Source: Axinella damicornis (Eukaryota; Porifera; Demospongiae; Axinellida; Axinellidae). Taken from it: a stretch of 64,000 nucleotides of DNA. A program made the translations under genes and the position numbers. The notes under the pieces are model-generated. The model did not search any database. It was not told where the DNA came from and saw only the letters and a program-made list of their open reading frames with translations. Numbering within the stretch: the first letter of the stretch is position 1; each line of letters opens with the position of its first letter. Of the stretch, positions 12,776 to 25,389 are shown piece by piece. The stretch is from NCBI GenBank assembly GCA_963931865.1, contig OZ007508.1:13700781-13764780 (forward strand). Reading direction: 5' to 3'.

Positions 12776-13525
12776 CCCGGGCCCAATGTTCTCGAACATT
12801 CTTCGCGGAGTTCAAGGTTCAGTAGATAAATTAAAGTACGAAGGTCGCGCGTCACTATAGTCTAGTCCCGCCCCACGAACATCCCACTTCCGTCACTCAC
12901 ACACACACATGCAGACACGTAAAATCTTAATATATTGATAGTGCAGTGATCAGTAATATCATTTCCCGGGGTTCAACTTCTGTGGAATACGATTTTTCCG
13001 AGAAAGGGGGTGTTTGAAATATTAATTTGTTCGAAGCAATACACAGACCAGGTATGTGGACAAGACAGTGAGTGCTGAGGACCGGTGACTGGGCAGCATG
13101 AAGCTGTACTCAGTAGGGCCAAGGAGCAACTGGCCAGAGAGAGGTCACAACCAGAGAAGGCGCTATAAGAGAGCAGCCGACAGAGCAGCTATGGGTGCGC
13201 TGGGACTGAGCCAGAGGGGATTACAGCACAGCCAGCAACGGCACTGAGGCAGTGGTCACACATACGAAGAGAGTGATGCAATTGGTGGTACACAAAAGCA
13301 CCATCATGAATGTGAGATGGAGATTCGAGAGACGTTGTTCAATGGGAGGCTGATCGCTCAGAGTGCGATTGAGATTGAGACATATGTACGATCATGCAGA
13401 TACCTTTTGCTGAATTCAAACTGCATTGTTCTCTATACTGTATCTGCAGTGCATGTATGCATTGTATCCACTGTGTGTTATCTTCCTCGGCAGTACAAGT
13501 GTGGGTTGTACAGGATGGGTAGGGA
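12776..13525. other. No recognisable gene
   Basis: Unique-looking sequence. Frames at 13317-13577 are short and overlap on both strands; nothing is supported. Confidence 0.5.
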
Positions 13526-13963
13526 CAAGGGCGTATTGAGCCGCCGAGGGTGGCGAGAGGGCATGCAACGTACATAGACGGTAAAATGATTGTATAAGCA
13601 CGATCCGTAGGCGCACGCAGGCGCCCTTAGTCCCTTAAGCCTTATGTGGTCACTTACTGCCACATTGGGAGTAGTCCTCTCTCAGGCATTGTTGAAGCAA
13701 CTGGAGTTGCAGCGGCTCCACAGCAGCACCGCGTAGCCCCTTTCGATGCTATCATTCCCTCCCTCCAACTTACGCAACAGCAAACGTCGAGCTGTTGTCG
13801 AGAGCGGCGAATGTTGGGCTTGCATTCGGCAATACTTTCTCCGAATCTGGCCTGCTACACTGGTAGGAGAGGTACCCGGACTAGAAGAAGTACTTGGGCT
13901 AGAGATTGCCATCTATACGTGTGCTATAGGAAGTTGCATGCCCTCTCGCCGCATGCACCCTTG
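13526..13963. mobile_element. Inverted-repeat element, CAAGGGCG family, copy 2
   Basis: A 438-bp relative of the 3718-4320 element with the same ends and a shared interior (TCCGAATCTTGGCCTGCTAC type sequence). It is flanked by a different 7-bp direct repeat, GTAGGGA (13519-13525 and 13964-13970), which independently supports the element boundaries. Confidence 0.85.
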
Positions 13964-14097
13964 GTAGGGAACATGGGTATAATGTTACATAAGAACATTG
14001 ACTGGGAGGGTATAATGTTATGTAACAACACTGACTGGGTACATGGTACACACAAACATCACCAACACTGACTATGTAGGGAACATGGGTATACTGT

Positions 14098-14486
14098 TAG
14101 CCTCGTTCCCAGGCCCGCGCGCTGCTTTCGGTTGCACGAAAGAACGCAGAGGGCCTGGTATGTTTCCTCACGTGCGTGACGTTGAGGGTAGAAAGGTGGT
14201 AGAAAGGACTTAATTGAACGTGGGCGAACTGGGGCTCAGAACAGCAAGAAGAGCAAAGGTACGAGGTAACTTACCACACGTATTTTGCTAGCGGGGGGCG
14301 ACTGTTATACACACCTAGCGTTGAACGTGTAGTTGGTTGGACAATACGCAAAACTTCGCTTTTTCATTCTGAAAATTTTGGCCGTTTGTCGATTACGTAA
14401 TGCTCACGTGAGGAAACATACCAGGCTCTCCCCACTTTTCGTACTGCAAGCGACGAAAAGCTGGGCGGGGCCTGGGAACGAGGCTA
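14098..14486. mobile_element. Full-length TAGCCTCGTTCCCAG element, copy 2
   Basis: A 389-bp copy with both inverted ends, the interior CTCAGAACAGCAAGAAGAGC block, and CACGTG sites near both ends. The 12 bases GGTATACTGTTA appear on both sides, more than a 2-bp target duplication would give. The locus already held related repeats. Confidence 0.88.
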
Positions 14487-14997
14487 GGTATACTGTTACA
14501 TAAGAACACTGACTGTGATAATGTTATGTAACAACATTGAGTGGGTACACGTACACACAAACATCACTACTGTTCACAAGATAATAAGGCTGAACTCTAC
14601 ACCCAGGGAAACATGTAGCAATCAGCTAGCATACAAATCCACCAAATTTGGGCGGCCAGAATTTCAATCATGCCAACCCTTACAACATCCCATATGTACT
14701 TCCGGGTGAGTGTCAATCATGTGACATATTGTGAATAGCACAATGGTGTCTATTATTCCATAATCCACCAACAGTGCCACGTGTCACTCCAAACTTGGCT
14801 ATCGCTGTGGACACAACAAGGACACGGACCACCCTAAAACTATGAAGTTTAGACTATGAATTTTTCAGTATACAGTATTCATCTCCTGCTTCCACCAAAC
14901 ATAGCACCCAAGTTTTAATGAGGCCATGGTAAATGATTTTTAGGAAAAGACAGCATTGTAATCACATCCCCTCTTGCCTCCCTTTATTCCCCCCTAT

Positions 14998-15178
14998 ACA
15001 CACCCACCCACACACACACCCACCCACCCACCCACCCACCCACCCACACCCACACCCACACCCACACACACCCACACCCACACACACACACACACCCACC
15101 CACCCACCCACACACACACCCACACACACCCACACCCACACCCACACACACACCCACACCCACACACACACACACACC
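14998..15178. repeat. CA/CCCA microsatellite
   Basis: About 180 bp of CACACA and CCCACCCA repeats. Open in several frames on both strands purely because of its composition. Confidence 0.97.
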
Positions 15179-15184
15179 ACAATC

Positions 15185-16347
15185 AAATACTAGGTGGTGG
15201 ACGAGGAGTTGTGTCATCCACTGCTCAATTGGAGAGAGCCCTGATCCCACTAATCACTCATAAGCGTTCATGGACTTCCTGTCTCTCAAAATATGAATTC
15301 AATTATCTGCCACAACTGGGAGGAAGTACTAGTATACAATTGCCATCAGTGAGGCAGGTGTGGTTGACCTCTACTACCTCAAGTGACTGTGGTCATATAT
15401 AGCTAGTTGATCCCAGCGAGAAACATTCAGGGATCCTAGTTTTCAAAATCATGAGGCTTGGTCCTGTCTTGGAAAAGGCAAAAGCAGACTTTTAATTTTA
15501 TATCAAAATCAATTAGCAATGAACCTTGTCAGTTTAATGGACAAAGGTTAACGGTGTTCAACTCCTCTGTTCAGATAGAGTACAGAGGTCGTTGTCTCAA
15601 GGAGGGACTAATTCACTTGCTTTTCACCTGCTCTATCTTTGTCAGCTTGTTTTCGAGCAGCTCTACATCTGCTGTCTTCTTGAGGATTTTTGCGGGACTC
15701 GCTCTCTTCACAGCCATGCATACTTATTTCAAACCTGATTGCACGCAGAACTGTTTACTGCTACATCACTGACTAAGTACTCTGAGTGTACTCACACTAC
15801 CGTACTCTCACGAAAGAGCCCCCCCCCCACACACACTTTTAGCTCAATTTCCTGTAAGTGCATGAGCGCCCACCCTTGCGCTAGCCTCGTGCCTCGTGTG
15901 ACATAAAGTTCTGCCATGTATCTGAGGTAAGAAACTTGCTTGCAGAAAGTCTCTATGAGTCTGTGTATCCGTATGAATGGTGCCCATGTGTGTTGGCTTG
16001 CATGTGAAGACAGATACACAGGACTTCCACGCGGGACCTCATTGAGCGCTTGATGGCAATGAAGACAACGTGGCGAGCAATGGTACTGCTAGTGACTCCT
16101 GCAATGTAGATGTGCTGGGAGGGCTCTGAAGCATGCACTTGCTGCTACATACGTAAACAAAGGTGGGCGCTATTTGGGGTTGAATGCTGAAACACTCCAA
16201 AGAGCACCCACCCCTTCTGTTTGGTAAGCATGTAAGTGCATTGCCCATGGGCGCTCTTTCATGAGAGTATGGTAACTGTCAACTGACTGAAGTCGCTGGT
16301 GTCTAAAATCATTCCGTACATGCATATAAAATGCACATACGCTTGCT
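15185..16347. other. No recognisable gene
   Basis: The frame at 15458-15772 shows no recognisable domain. Its segment AATTAGCAATGAACCTTGTC is related to sequence at about 29420-29620, suggesting a dispersed repeat. Confidence 0.5.
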
Positions 16348-17012
16348 CAATAAGCATTCGCTGGTAAAACATGCATCTTGTATTTATACCTCATCCAACC
16401 AGATGGCTAACAGCGCACCTGCCAAAAGGCTTATGATAATACTCATCAGGAATTCTTGGGGGGGGATATCCCAGGAAGGTTGCCCCCACACTCTATACAC
16501 ATATGAATATGAATCCCTGCTGACACTTTCACCAACATTTGCTGTATCAGCAGCCCACACAAATCGAATGTTTAGGCCTCTAGAATAATTCACATTCAGG
16601 GAGGTATTAATGAATACCGTCCTATCATGTGACTTGGACCCGTGACCAGCATTCTTAACTGGTGATGTAAGTAAACATCGCTGGAGGGCTGCACCTCAGG
16701 CAACTATGGATGCTTGAGATGTGGCGTGAATCTTGTCACTACAAATGGCATTGTGAACTTTCATTGCGTGTATGTGTGCAATAAGCATTCGCTGGTAAAA
16801 CGTGCATCTTGTATTTATACCTCATCCAACCAGATGGCTAACAGGGCACCTGCCAAAAGGCTTATGATAATATTCATCAGGAATTCCTGAGGGGGGATAT
16901 CCCAGGAAGGTTGCCCCCACACTCTATGCACATATGAATATGAATCCCTGCTGACACTCAATCAGCAGCCCACACAAATCAACAACCAAATGTCTAGGCC
17001 ACTAGAAGAATT
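16348..17012. repeat. Direct duplication, about 235 bp, offset 431 bp
   Basis: The segment from CAATAAGCATTCGCTGGTAA to the TAGGCC(T/A)CTAGAA region at 16348-16588 recurs at 16779-17009 with small differences and a 30-bp deletion. Confidence 0.88.
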
Positions 17013-17641
17013 TAAACTCAACTTCTAGCAATGGGTGGCAACTTCCTGTTGCTGTTAAGGTTGATTCATGAATAGTCACTGAATACCTCTGCAGATTTCA
17101 CATGCCACCCACAAAGTGTGTGAGTATTCTCTTGCAACTGACCAAGGGAAAGGTGGGATGGCTGTCCTTTTCGAGGTGTCTTCCTCTGCAGCAATCATGA
17201 TCTCATTTTCCAGTTTGTTCAGAGGCCTGGAAAGAGGAGGGAAACTTTCAACATTCAATTTCACATCTCCCCTCAATCAAAAATCCAATATCATAGAGTC
17301 GGTAGAGGGATAGAGTGGACACGGAATATATGATACCACTACCACTCTCAAAAACGTCAACATAATAATAAGCCTTCATGACAATGTACCATTCATCTTC
17401 AAGTGCTGACCACGAAGACTCCAAGTGTCGCGAAAAAGCATCACGAAAGTACCGAACCAGAAAATTGCTAAACCGGCTTTCTTAAAATTGCACGACCCTC
17501 TCACGAAGGTTTTTGCACAAAGCAGCAGCATTTAATCCTGAGCAGTGTACAACCCCATCACTTTATGTCACAAGGTACTTGAAACCACTCCCTCAAGAAC
17601 TATGCACAAAGCAACTTTGAACTCAAAACTGTGTACTCTGT

Positions 17642-17860
17642 GTGTGTACTCTGTGTGTGTACTCTGTGTGTGCTGCTAGTAAACAACTGCTATTCCTATA
17701 CCTGGATACTCGATAGCTGGGGCAATAGATAGCTACGTAGGGCAACAGCACACGTGACCAATCCTTCCTCTCAATCTGTCAGTCAGTCTGTCAGTTCGTC
17801 AGTCAGTCAGTCAGTCAGTTAGTCTGTCTGTATTTAGTCTATCAGCCTGTCTGTCTCCCA
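17642..17860. repeat. Short tandem repeats (TGTGTACTC and CAGT/CTGT)
   Basis: GTGTGTACTCT units at about 17628-17672 and TCAG/TCTG tetranucleotide repeats at 17777-17855. Confidence 0.85.
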
Positions 17861-18069
17861 AACATATACATGAAATACCTACACTTAGCTAAGGTGTTTA
17901 GACTTCAGAGGCAATGCAAACAGTGAACAAACATGATTGTGATGGTTTGGAACACAAGTGTTTGGTAGCTGCCAAAACCCACCAGATTCAAACTTAGGGC
18001 AGCCATTAAGGCCCCAAGATCCCGTGCTTCTCATGCCGTCTGCTGTTTACTATCCCATAAAGGTCTCCA

Positions 18070-18125
18070 CCCCCCCCCCCCCCCCCCCCCCCAAGAAAAA
18101 AATCCTGTATATATGAAACCCAGCA
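18070..18125. repeat. Poly-C tract with a conserved flank
   Basis: 23 C residues followed by AAGAAAAAAATCCTGTATAT and ATGAAACCC. The same flank follows the C-run near 28768-28803, so the C-run is part of a dispersed element. Confidence 0.75.
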
Positions 18126-18367
18126 TTCCACTGTGCTGCTCTGTACTGTGCTGCACTGATGCACAACACACAGTGCAAGGGTTAAGGCTTTTCTTAGAAA
18201 CAGGTTTTCTTCTTGTGCCCAAAGGTAGCCTTGGAAACCCATAGCCCACCAATGAAACAAGCCCGAGCATGAGAATCATTACTGCTTGTGTGATTCTGTG
18301 GTTCACATGAGGGTCAAATAAGTGACAACTATTTTTTGCAACCTAGCAACGGATGTTCAGGTGACAC

Positions 18368-18711
18368 TAGCCTCGTTCCCAGACTCCCCCCCAGCTTTTT
18401 GTACAAGAAACGGGGAGAGAGCCTGGAAGATTTCATCACATGCACGATGGCGATGGCGTACTACGCATGATTTTAAGCGTGGTTTTGGTAATCGAATTAT
18501 TGCCCAAGCATATGTTAACCGTTGCGATTTCAATCGTGCAGGAGATTTGTTTATGCTGTCACGCTGAGCGGCATCCAGTGCTGAGATTGTCAACAAATCT
18601 CCTGCACAATTGAAGTCATAACGGTTAACATATGCTTCAGCAATAATTCAATTACCAAAACCACGCATAAAACCATGCATAGTATGCCATTGTGCATGAG
18701 CATATAGGCTA
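18368..18711. mobile_element. Variant inverted-repeat element with a TAGCCTCG left end
   Basis: The left end matches the TAGCCTCGTTCCCAG family but the interior differs: a hairpin of about 110 bp per arm (18443-18553 and 18596-18703, including GGTTTTGGTAATCGAATTAT). The right end is worn (CATATAGGCTA). Confidence 0.75.
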
Positions 18712-19143
18712 GTGTTTTGCCCAACCGCCCTTGGGTGCTCATAAGTAAGTTTCTGATGCTCTTTTGTCCAGAACTAATTGCTCGTTTTATGCTTGGGCCA
18801 TTATTCCACGCATGGACCAATATTTTCAGGGAATACCAAAATTTTCGCCGGACCAAAATTTCTGTGACAGGCTTCTTTGAAAGTACACGATCTGACACTG
18901 TCGTAAGCAGCTGCATACTGCTGAGCGCTTTCTGTTTAAGGCATGCAGAGGTGCATTCCTATCATAGTTGTACTGCCAGGTTGCTAGGAGTCTTGCAGGG
19001 CTCTGCTACATATAAGTGTACCCTTCCACGCGGTTTACAGCCACCATGTTCATTTGGTAGTACCATAAGTTGACACACGGTTTCTAATTAATCGTTTTTG
19101 TCACGTCAAAAACACCTCTGTGGTATAGAGTCATAGGTTCAGA

Positions 19144-19310
19144 GGTTAATAGCCACTAGGTATAGGGGTTAATAGCCACTAGGCATCAGGGGTTAATAGC
19201 CACTAGGTATAGGGGTTAATATCCACTAGGTATAGGGGTTAATAGCCACTAGGTATAGGGGTTAATAGCCACTAGGTATAGGGGTTAATAGCCACTAGGT
19301 ATAGGGGGTC
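19144..19310. repeat. 23-bp tandem repeat, about 7 copies
   Basis: Unit GGTTAATAGCCACTAGGTAT plus AGG, head to tail without spacers. Confidence 0.95.
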
Positions 19311-20653
19311 ACTAGGGTCTGAGAAGTCAGAGAAGGCATGACTTGACCACCTGATGTGATGAACTCAAGTAACAATTGTGCAGGCACTTTAGTTGAGGCA
19401 CCCTCAGCATATTTTGGCAGTATATAGTATAGTAGTATATATTACAACAAGAAAGTTTCTCTATAGGATTTAGTGATGGCCGGGTGTCCACTGTCCACTG
19501 TTACAGCTGGGTAAACTTGCTCAAGCATGCTAACCACCTGCACTATGTAGCCTAAGGGTGAAATGGGGTCAGAGTGTAGCACTTACGGGAACTCCTCTAT
19601 GTGTACCAAAATTTCATAGTGGAGCAAGACTTGATAGCAAAGGTCAAGGGGTCAAAACCTATGGGATGGAATCAGCTATCAGGGGGTAACCTTATTTGGG
19701 TATGAGAACTTGATAGCTGGTTTTCCTTTATGTAAGAGAGATTAGATGACCAAAGTCCAAGCATGCCTCATTAACAGAACAAGCTTGCCATACCACGACC
19801 CATTGACAGCAGGGTGGTACATTAACAGGTCATATCTCAGGTCATTTCTTTTTCCTGGTTCTTTTCACACTTGGGTGCCTGCTGGCATTCAAAATCTCCA
19901 TTAAAGTTAATAATTGAATTGTCTAGGACATGAAGTTGAGGTTGCCAAGGTTACACAACTTCTGCCTACCTAATTTACATGTGTTTGGTCATCTTTGTCA
20001 GTTCTTAACTGGCCTTTGATCTGCTGTCAGCCCTATAAAATTTTAACGAGAGGATGCAGTAGAAATTGGACTAAAGGTCTAGTGAATTAACTGGAATGTC
20101 TTGCAGTTATCTACATGGAGCGTTTTGGGAGGCAGATCATAACTTCAACCCTTTAGGAGAGACAGCGTATCAGGCCCACATTGTTTCTCTATAACGAGCA
20201 TCCTAGCAAGTGCAAAGTCCTAAACTCAAACTCAAGCTAGGAGAACAGTCTGACGCATTTTGGTACATCCTTACCGAGTATTTCATTACATGGTTGTCGA
20301 TCATAATGCTGGTAACTTCCCCCTTTTAGTCAACCAGAAAGAACGCGAGGCACGTGTTTCTCTTAATCTGATCGCTGCACAAGGAAACAGCCGCAACTGT
20401 CAAGTGAGAGTAGTGACCAGGGTGACCAAGATGATGGATAGATAATGGAAAAATTGCACCTACTTGTTACTAATACAATAACATTACTTGTGGGCTATCA
20501 CATTGGGTATCACTGTTATTATAAACACTGACCAGAAAATTCCACATGCTCCCTTGTTTACACTGCATGCGCATGCTACCCTCCTTGCTGGGGCATGTGA
20601 CACTGTACACATCCCTCAGTAAAACCTACAGTAGTTATGACATCAGTGCACAA
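19311..20653. other. No recognisable gene
   Basis: No supported coding sequence, RNA or element. Confidence 0.5.
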
Positions 20654-21166
20654 CCAGGAGCGCATAATGAGGTAGAGAGCAGAAGGGAGGAGCGTGAAGC
20701 AACCACGCAAAAGTTAAATTTTCCCACGGTAGTCCCGTTACTATTTTTAGCTTGCACGCGTACAGAGACTTCACGAAGGATCACTACTAGAAGACAGAGA
20801 AAAGGCCAGTATCAAGAGTCCAATGGTAGCGAGGCAGGGAAATGACATACTGGTAGTGACAGACTTCGAGAATTAAAGTGCTGTATGACGATGGAGTCGC
20901 TTTGAACACACAGCCAAGCGGGCATCTCGACTAGTGGAAACAACCGCCCCTTCTGCTTTTCTGGAGTTCATGACTACTGGGAAACATCCCGCGACACTTA
21001 CGGACACTATCTTCTCTCTCCCATTGAGATTTGGCCCGTCGCTGTAGTCAGTCAATGGCGTCACAGAATAAACAACGGTACGCATGCATGCTAAAAATAG
21101 GAACGGGACTACCGTGGGAAAGTTTTCAACTTTTAATCCGCTGTCTACCTCATTATGCACTCCTGG
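20654..21166. mobile_element. Inverted-repeat element of about 510 bp
   Basis: The arms at 20654-20765 and about 21065-21166 are complementary (CCAGGAGCGCATAATGAGG; CCCACGGTAGTCCCGTT). The interior is open on the - strand (NLNGREKIVSVSVAG) but unrecognised. Target duplication not resolved. Confidence 0.7.
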
Positions 21167-21294
21167 CACAACATTCAGAACTTTCTAGGGTGAATCACTT
21201 TCACTTCTTTATCCAGACAGGAAGAGGGTCGATTGGGTGGGTATCGCGCTGCTTGTTATACAACTCAGACAAATACTGCCTGTTATCTTTGTGA

Positions 21295-21537
21295 TACCGT
21301 AGTCGCACGTTATTAAGCGCAGTTCACTTATAGGCGCATATTCGCTGTTAGGCGCACTCTCAACTCTCATCCCAACAACTTGTTATTAAGCGCTGAACTC
21401 TGCCATTTTTGATCCTACAGTACGGAATGGAAAAAGCAAAATGAAGTGCATTTCCTATTTAAGGAATGCCATTCGAAATTAAACGCATCTCGTTATTAGG
21501 CACATATTTCCTTCCTGCGGAAGGAGCGACTATGGTA
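21295..21537. mobile_element. TACCGTAGTCGC element, copy 1
   Basis: A 243-bp element with ends TACCGTAGTCGC and GCGACTATGGTA. The interior repeats short AGGCGCA and TTATTAAGCGC motifs. Related copies lie at 30811 and 52489. Confidence 0.8.
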
Positions 21538-24412
21538 TGCTGATGAGCTGCTGCTTTAGAGTTAGCAACTCACAATGGGAGCATTGAAGCCAAGATCAGT
21601 CCCTTTCGATCAACTTACATGGTGGACACAATACTGTCTAAAACAGTGGCCAGTACAGCAGTGTACAACAAGGAATGCTAATTTAACTACAATACAAAAC
21701 ATTGTAGCGCTCTTGCTCACTATTATTCTCAAGACAAGGTACATGTCAGGTCAGCAGAGCAGAGCTGAGAGTGCTACAACCTCACTAACTACAAGCTGAG
21801 GTGAGTGGCTTGACTAAGACTTATAGCCGGCTAAGATCTTAAAGCCTGTACCCCCATATCTTTATCTTCGAACCTCAATGGGTGGTCATGGCATAGAGTC
21901 TATCATTTCAGCCACGTTGTATGCACATTCTCCTTCTGCTGCATAGCTGTTGACTGCATATCGAGGAAACAGAGTCGCTAATTCTCAGGGTTCTAGCCGA
22001 GGAGCTTTAGAGCAGTGCAGCATCGTTCTAGTCTACGGATGTGGTCTAAGGAATGCGCTCAAACCACAAATATGGTTTAACCTCTGACCCACCACCCCTA
22101 TACACAAGTTTCTAGCAAGAGCACTGGCTCTGTCATGTGAGTCAAAGAAACCGCTGTGGTAGGAGGGGGCTTATACGCGAGGGGGTGTATACGCTACGTG
22201 TTTCTTTGAAGTTTTTCAGCCATTGGTCAGTTGGACAATTGTTACATCACCTGACAGCACAGCAAGAATAGTAGTGGCATTTGAATTTTGACTGCTACAC
22301 CATAAAAACCAGCACTCTTATGGTCTCATAACAATCATGGCACAAACAGGCCAAGCAAAGCTGCTATGTAACATGGAAATGGAAGTCTAGTGAAATACTT
22401 ATTATTTTTGGGGTGGATGCCAGAAGGTACAGAGTTCTCATTATGTATACATACACATTGTGACATCACAAATATTTGTCAATACAAAACACAATTTTAA
22501 GTGCATGCACACACAACTGGTGTTGAATTCAGCATGCATTGCATGGCCTGCCTTACATGTGATCATCATCCAACGTAGGCTTACTGTGCTGTAAGGCCAC
22601 AACTAAATGCCATTCCACTGCTAGTATAGTTTACTAACCCTATACCCCCGAGGCGCATGCACAGATATAAATCGTGTGTTTACAAGAGAAGCTAATGAAA
22701 ATGACGATTTTCGTGTTGTGTCGATTCGTATCTTGTAAAATAGCTGAGTTCAGGTATTGATAGTTAGACTCATTCGGCTTAAAAACAAACCTGTTTTGTT
22801 CTGGAAGTAGTCCCACGACTTGACAGTGAGGCCCAAGAAAGATAGAAATGCAGGTTGTCGCTGTGCACTCGAGAATGACAGCAAAACCACGGCAATGGTT
22901 GGCTGATGGTTCCAGCAACGGTAGGTTTCCAGTGTGAGTGAGATAACTAGCTAGCACAAACTTACAATAACTAGCTCATAGGAAATAAGCTGTACTATGC
23001 CATCACTACTACACGTTGATCAGCAGGTAAACTTCTAACGTGTACTGGCACTCTCGGGTTTAATCTACTCTTAATTATCGGGTGCATACAGCGCTATCAG
23101 GGGTAAAGGTTAACTAATATAGCAGTGAACAAAAAGACGACCTTTCAGTCCTAAATTGGAAGGGACAGACCTTATGCAATTACATCACAAAATCAAGTGC
23201 ACGTGATGCAGGCAGCCATTTTGAGTGGCAAGAATAATATTGCTAGTACGGCAAAAACACGGAGATTTGTCCGCTTCTAGCAATCCATGCAGGGATCAGC
23301 CTGAACGTAGCAGGTATGCTAACATCCTGCTGCACGCATTTCTGTGATCACCATAGAACATACCATCTTCTTGCCACTTATTACACGGAGCCTTATTGAG
23401 ATTACGGAAAGATTGTGGGCAGATAACAGGCTATGAGGTCAAGGTCTATAGGCAAGGGGCTAGGCAGAAATTGGCAACATCACTGCCTACAAAACAGAAA
23501 GGGCAAAAGGTGTCACTTGATTACATTACCATCCTTCTTTGGTGAAAGGCAATAGCAATCCAATTAGGTAACACAAACTGTCAAAGCCAACTTGGGTCAC
23601 ATCCCACAGGTGTTCTATGATAACACATTCCTGTGGTAAGTAGCACAAATTACCCAGACAACCTGCAAAATTGTAAACACTGAGCGTATAAGGCTTCCCA
23701 GGCAAAATTGTCTGCAAGGTTAAATTAGTCTGGTGACGTTGCCGGCAGCCGTCACGCCGTCCCACCTTCAAGAGTTTTGCTCTAGTTGTTCACACCATGG
23801 CTGTCAGAAAGAGCGATAAAAGATCACAGGTATTCCAATAGGCAATGTATCTCTGTATACTTAGCGAACAGCTAATTGTGTTAGTTGCAAGCCCACAAGA
23901 CCTATCCTTCTTGTTGTTTCTGAGCTTCTACCAGACCTATCCTTCTTGTTGTTTCTGAGCTTCTACCATGGGATACAAGGATGTCTGGAGCACAGTAATA
24001 CTGGAACGCCTTCTGGTTGGCTCAGCTCAGCTGTTACACACTAGAATGTTTGCATCCTGCATGTGTATCAGTAGATCGAGGTTACACTGAATGTAGAACT
24101 CGCTTTTTTCCTTTCGGCGTGTAATCAATCAATCTCTCAATCTCTCGAGCTAGATCCAAATCAAATGACCTTTACACCCTAACCACCCAGGGTACACTGC
24201 ACTTTGAACTAGGAGGCGGCACACACACTTAAGCTGTACTTTGTCCGGGGGTATTCTGTGGCTTGAAGGTTGTGCTATGCTCAGTCACAGTCATATGCAT
24301 CAAATGTTTCGCGTGACCACATTCTATAACAATTAACTGCTAAATTGGTGGAGCATGCTCCGTGAGTCAAGCAGATGAAGCAGCCTAGTAGGCCATATAG
24401 GGTGTGCAGAGG
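21538..24412. other. No recognisable gene; exon-like fragments only
   Basis: A short frame MAVRKSDKRSQ at 23797 ends at a possible donor. The - strand frame 22957-22640 contains a possible donor (AAAACAG|GTTTGT). There is a 37-bp duplication at about 23900-23970. None can be tied to a gene. Confidence 0.45.
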
Positions 24413-24760
24413 GGCCCAGCATCTGCATGAAAACCTGCATTGGAGATGCAACATTCCCGGGTTATCAAATCGAAATGAACCGAACTAGCAGGCATGTCCT
24501 ATGTGGCCCTCCATGCTGGATACTGGCCCAGGATCTGCATGAAAACCTGCATTGGAGATGCAATATTCCTGGGTTATCAAATCAAAATGAACCGAACTAG
24601 CAGGCGTGTCCTATGCGGCCCTCCATGCTGGATACTGGCCCAGGACCTGCATGAAAACCTGCATTGGAGATGCAATATTCCTGGGTTATCAAATCAAAAT
24701 GAACCGAACTAGCAGGCGTGACCTATGCGGCCCTCCATGCTGGATACTGGTCCAGCATAG
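24413..24760. repeat. 112-bp tandem repeat derived from a SINE tail, 3 copies
   Basis: Units start at 24413, 24525 and 24637, with the start of a fourth at 24749. Each contains CTGCATGAAAACCTGCATTG and TTCCYGGGTTATCAAATC. That segment matches the 3' tail of the tRNA-derived SINE at 54571-54858. Confidence 0.88.
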
Positions 24761-25301
24761 TCTGTGCTCTGCAGGACATGTACAGATGGCACGAACAGAT
24801 CAAAGCACTCTCACCATCTTTGTAGCCATGCGCTAGCCCCCATCGCTACGAAGAACTTCAACACACGAACTGTGCATCAGGCGACAGATAGCATCGACAG
24901 ATGAAAGCACTCTTAACGGCTTTGCTAGGTACATGAGCCGTCTCTGTCCTTTTTGTAGCCATTGAAGATGTAGTCTGTTCATAATTCGTGCCTCCAACTG
25001 ATCAATGATGACACAAGATGCCTTTTTTGAAAAATTGTCTCAGCGGTTTGCTTGCAAGACTGATACAAGTGTTGGACACAACAGATGGTTTACCAAGATT
25101 TTGCTCGGTAGCTAGCTAGCAATAGATTTGAGATTAGATCAAATCTTGGCGCATGCTGCCGTACTGATGAAAGACTTTACAGTGCGTCAACCGGCAAATA
25201 CGTCACAATTTGTTGCACCAATAGACACATATGATGGACAAACATCAATGAAAGGCGCACAGGTCATACCTTTGACTTGGACTGAAAAAAGTATACGCGT
25301 A
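24761..25301. other. No recognisable gene
   Basis: Nothing supported in this stretch. Confidence 0.5.
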
Positions 25302-25389
25302 TAGCCTCGTTCCCAGGCTCCCCCCAGCTTTTTGTCACATACTGTACAGTATGCGACAAAAAGCTGGGGGGAGCCTGGGAACGAGGCTA
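25302..25389. mobile_element. Perfect hairpin copy of the TAGCCTCGTTCCCAG element
   Basis: An 88-bp near-perfect palindrome (TAGCCTCGTTCCCAGGCTCC with its full complement) centred on TGTACAGTATG. It sits in GTA...TACG, consistent with a TA target. Confidence 0.9.

Noticed and set aside
12454..12860. Ser/Ala/Arg-rich frames on both strands near 12.6 kb
   Set aside because: Minisatellite translation; the same unit is open in several frames.
14933..15402. Frames of 60-142 codons at about 15 kb
   Set aside because: Built on the CA/CCCA repeat; no protein-like sequence outside it.
19144..19310. Telomere-like repeat (TAGGGGTTAA)
   Set aside because: The 23-bp unit is not a telomere motif and there is no chromosome end.
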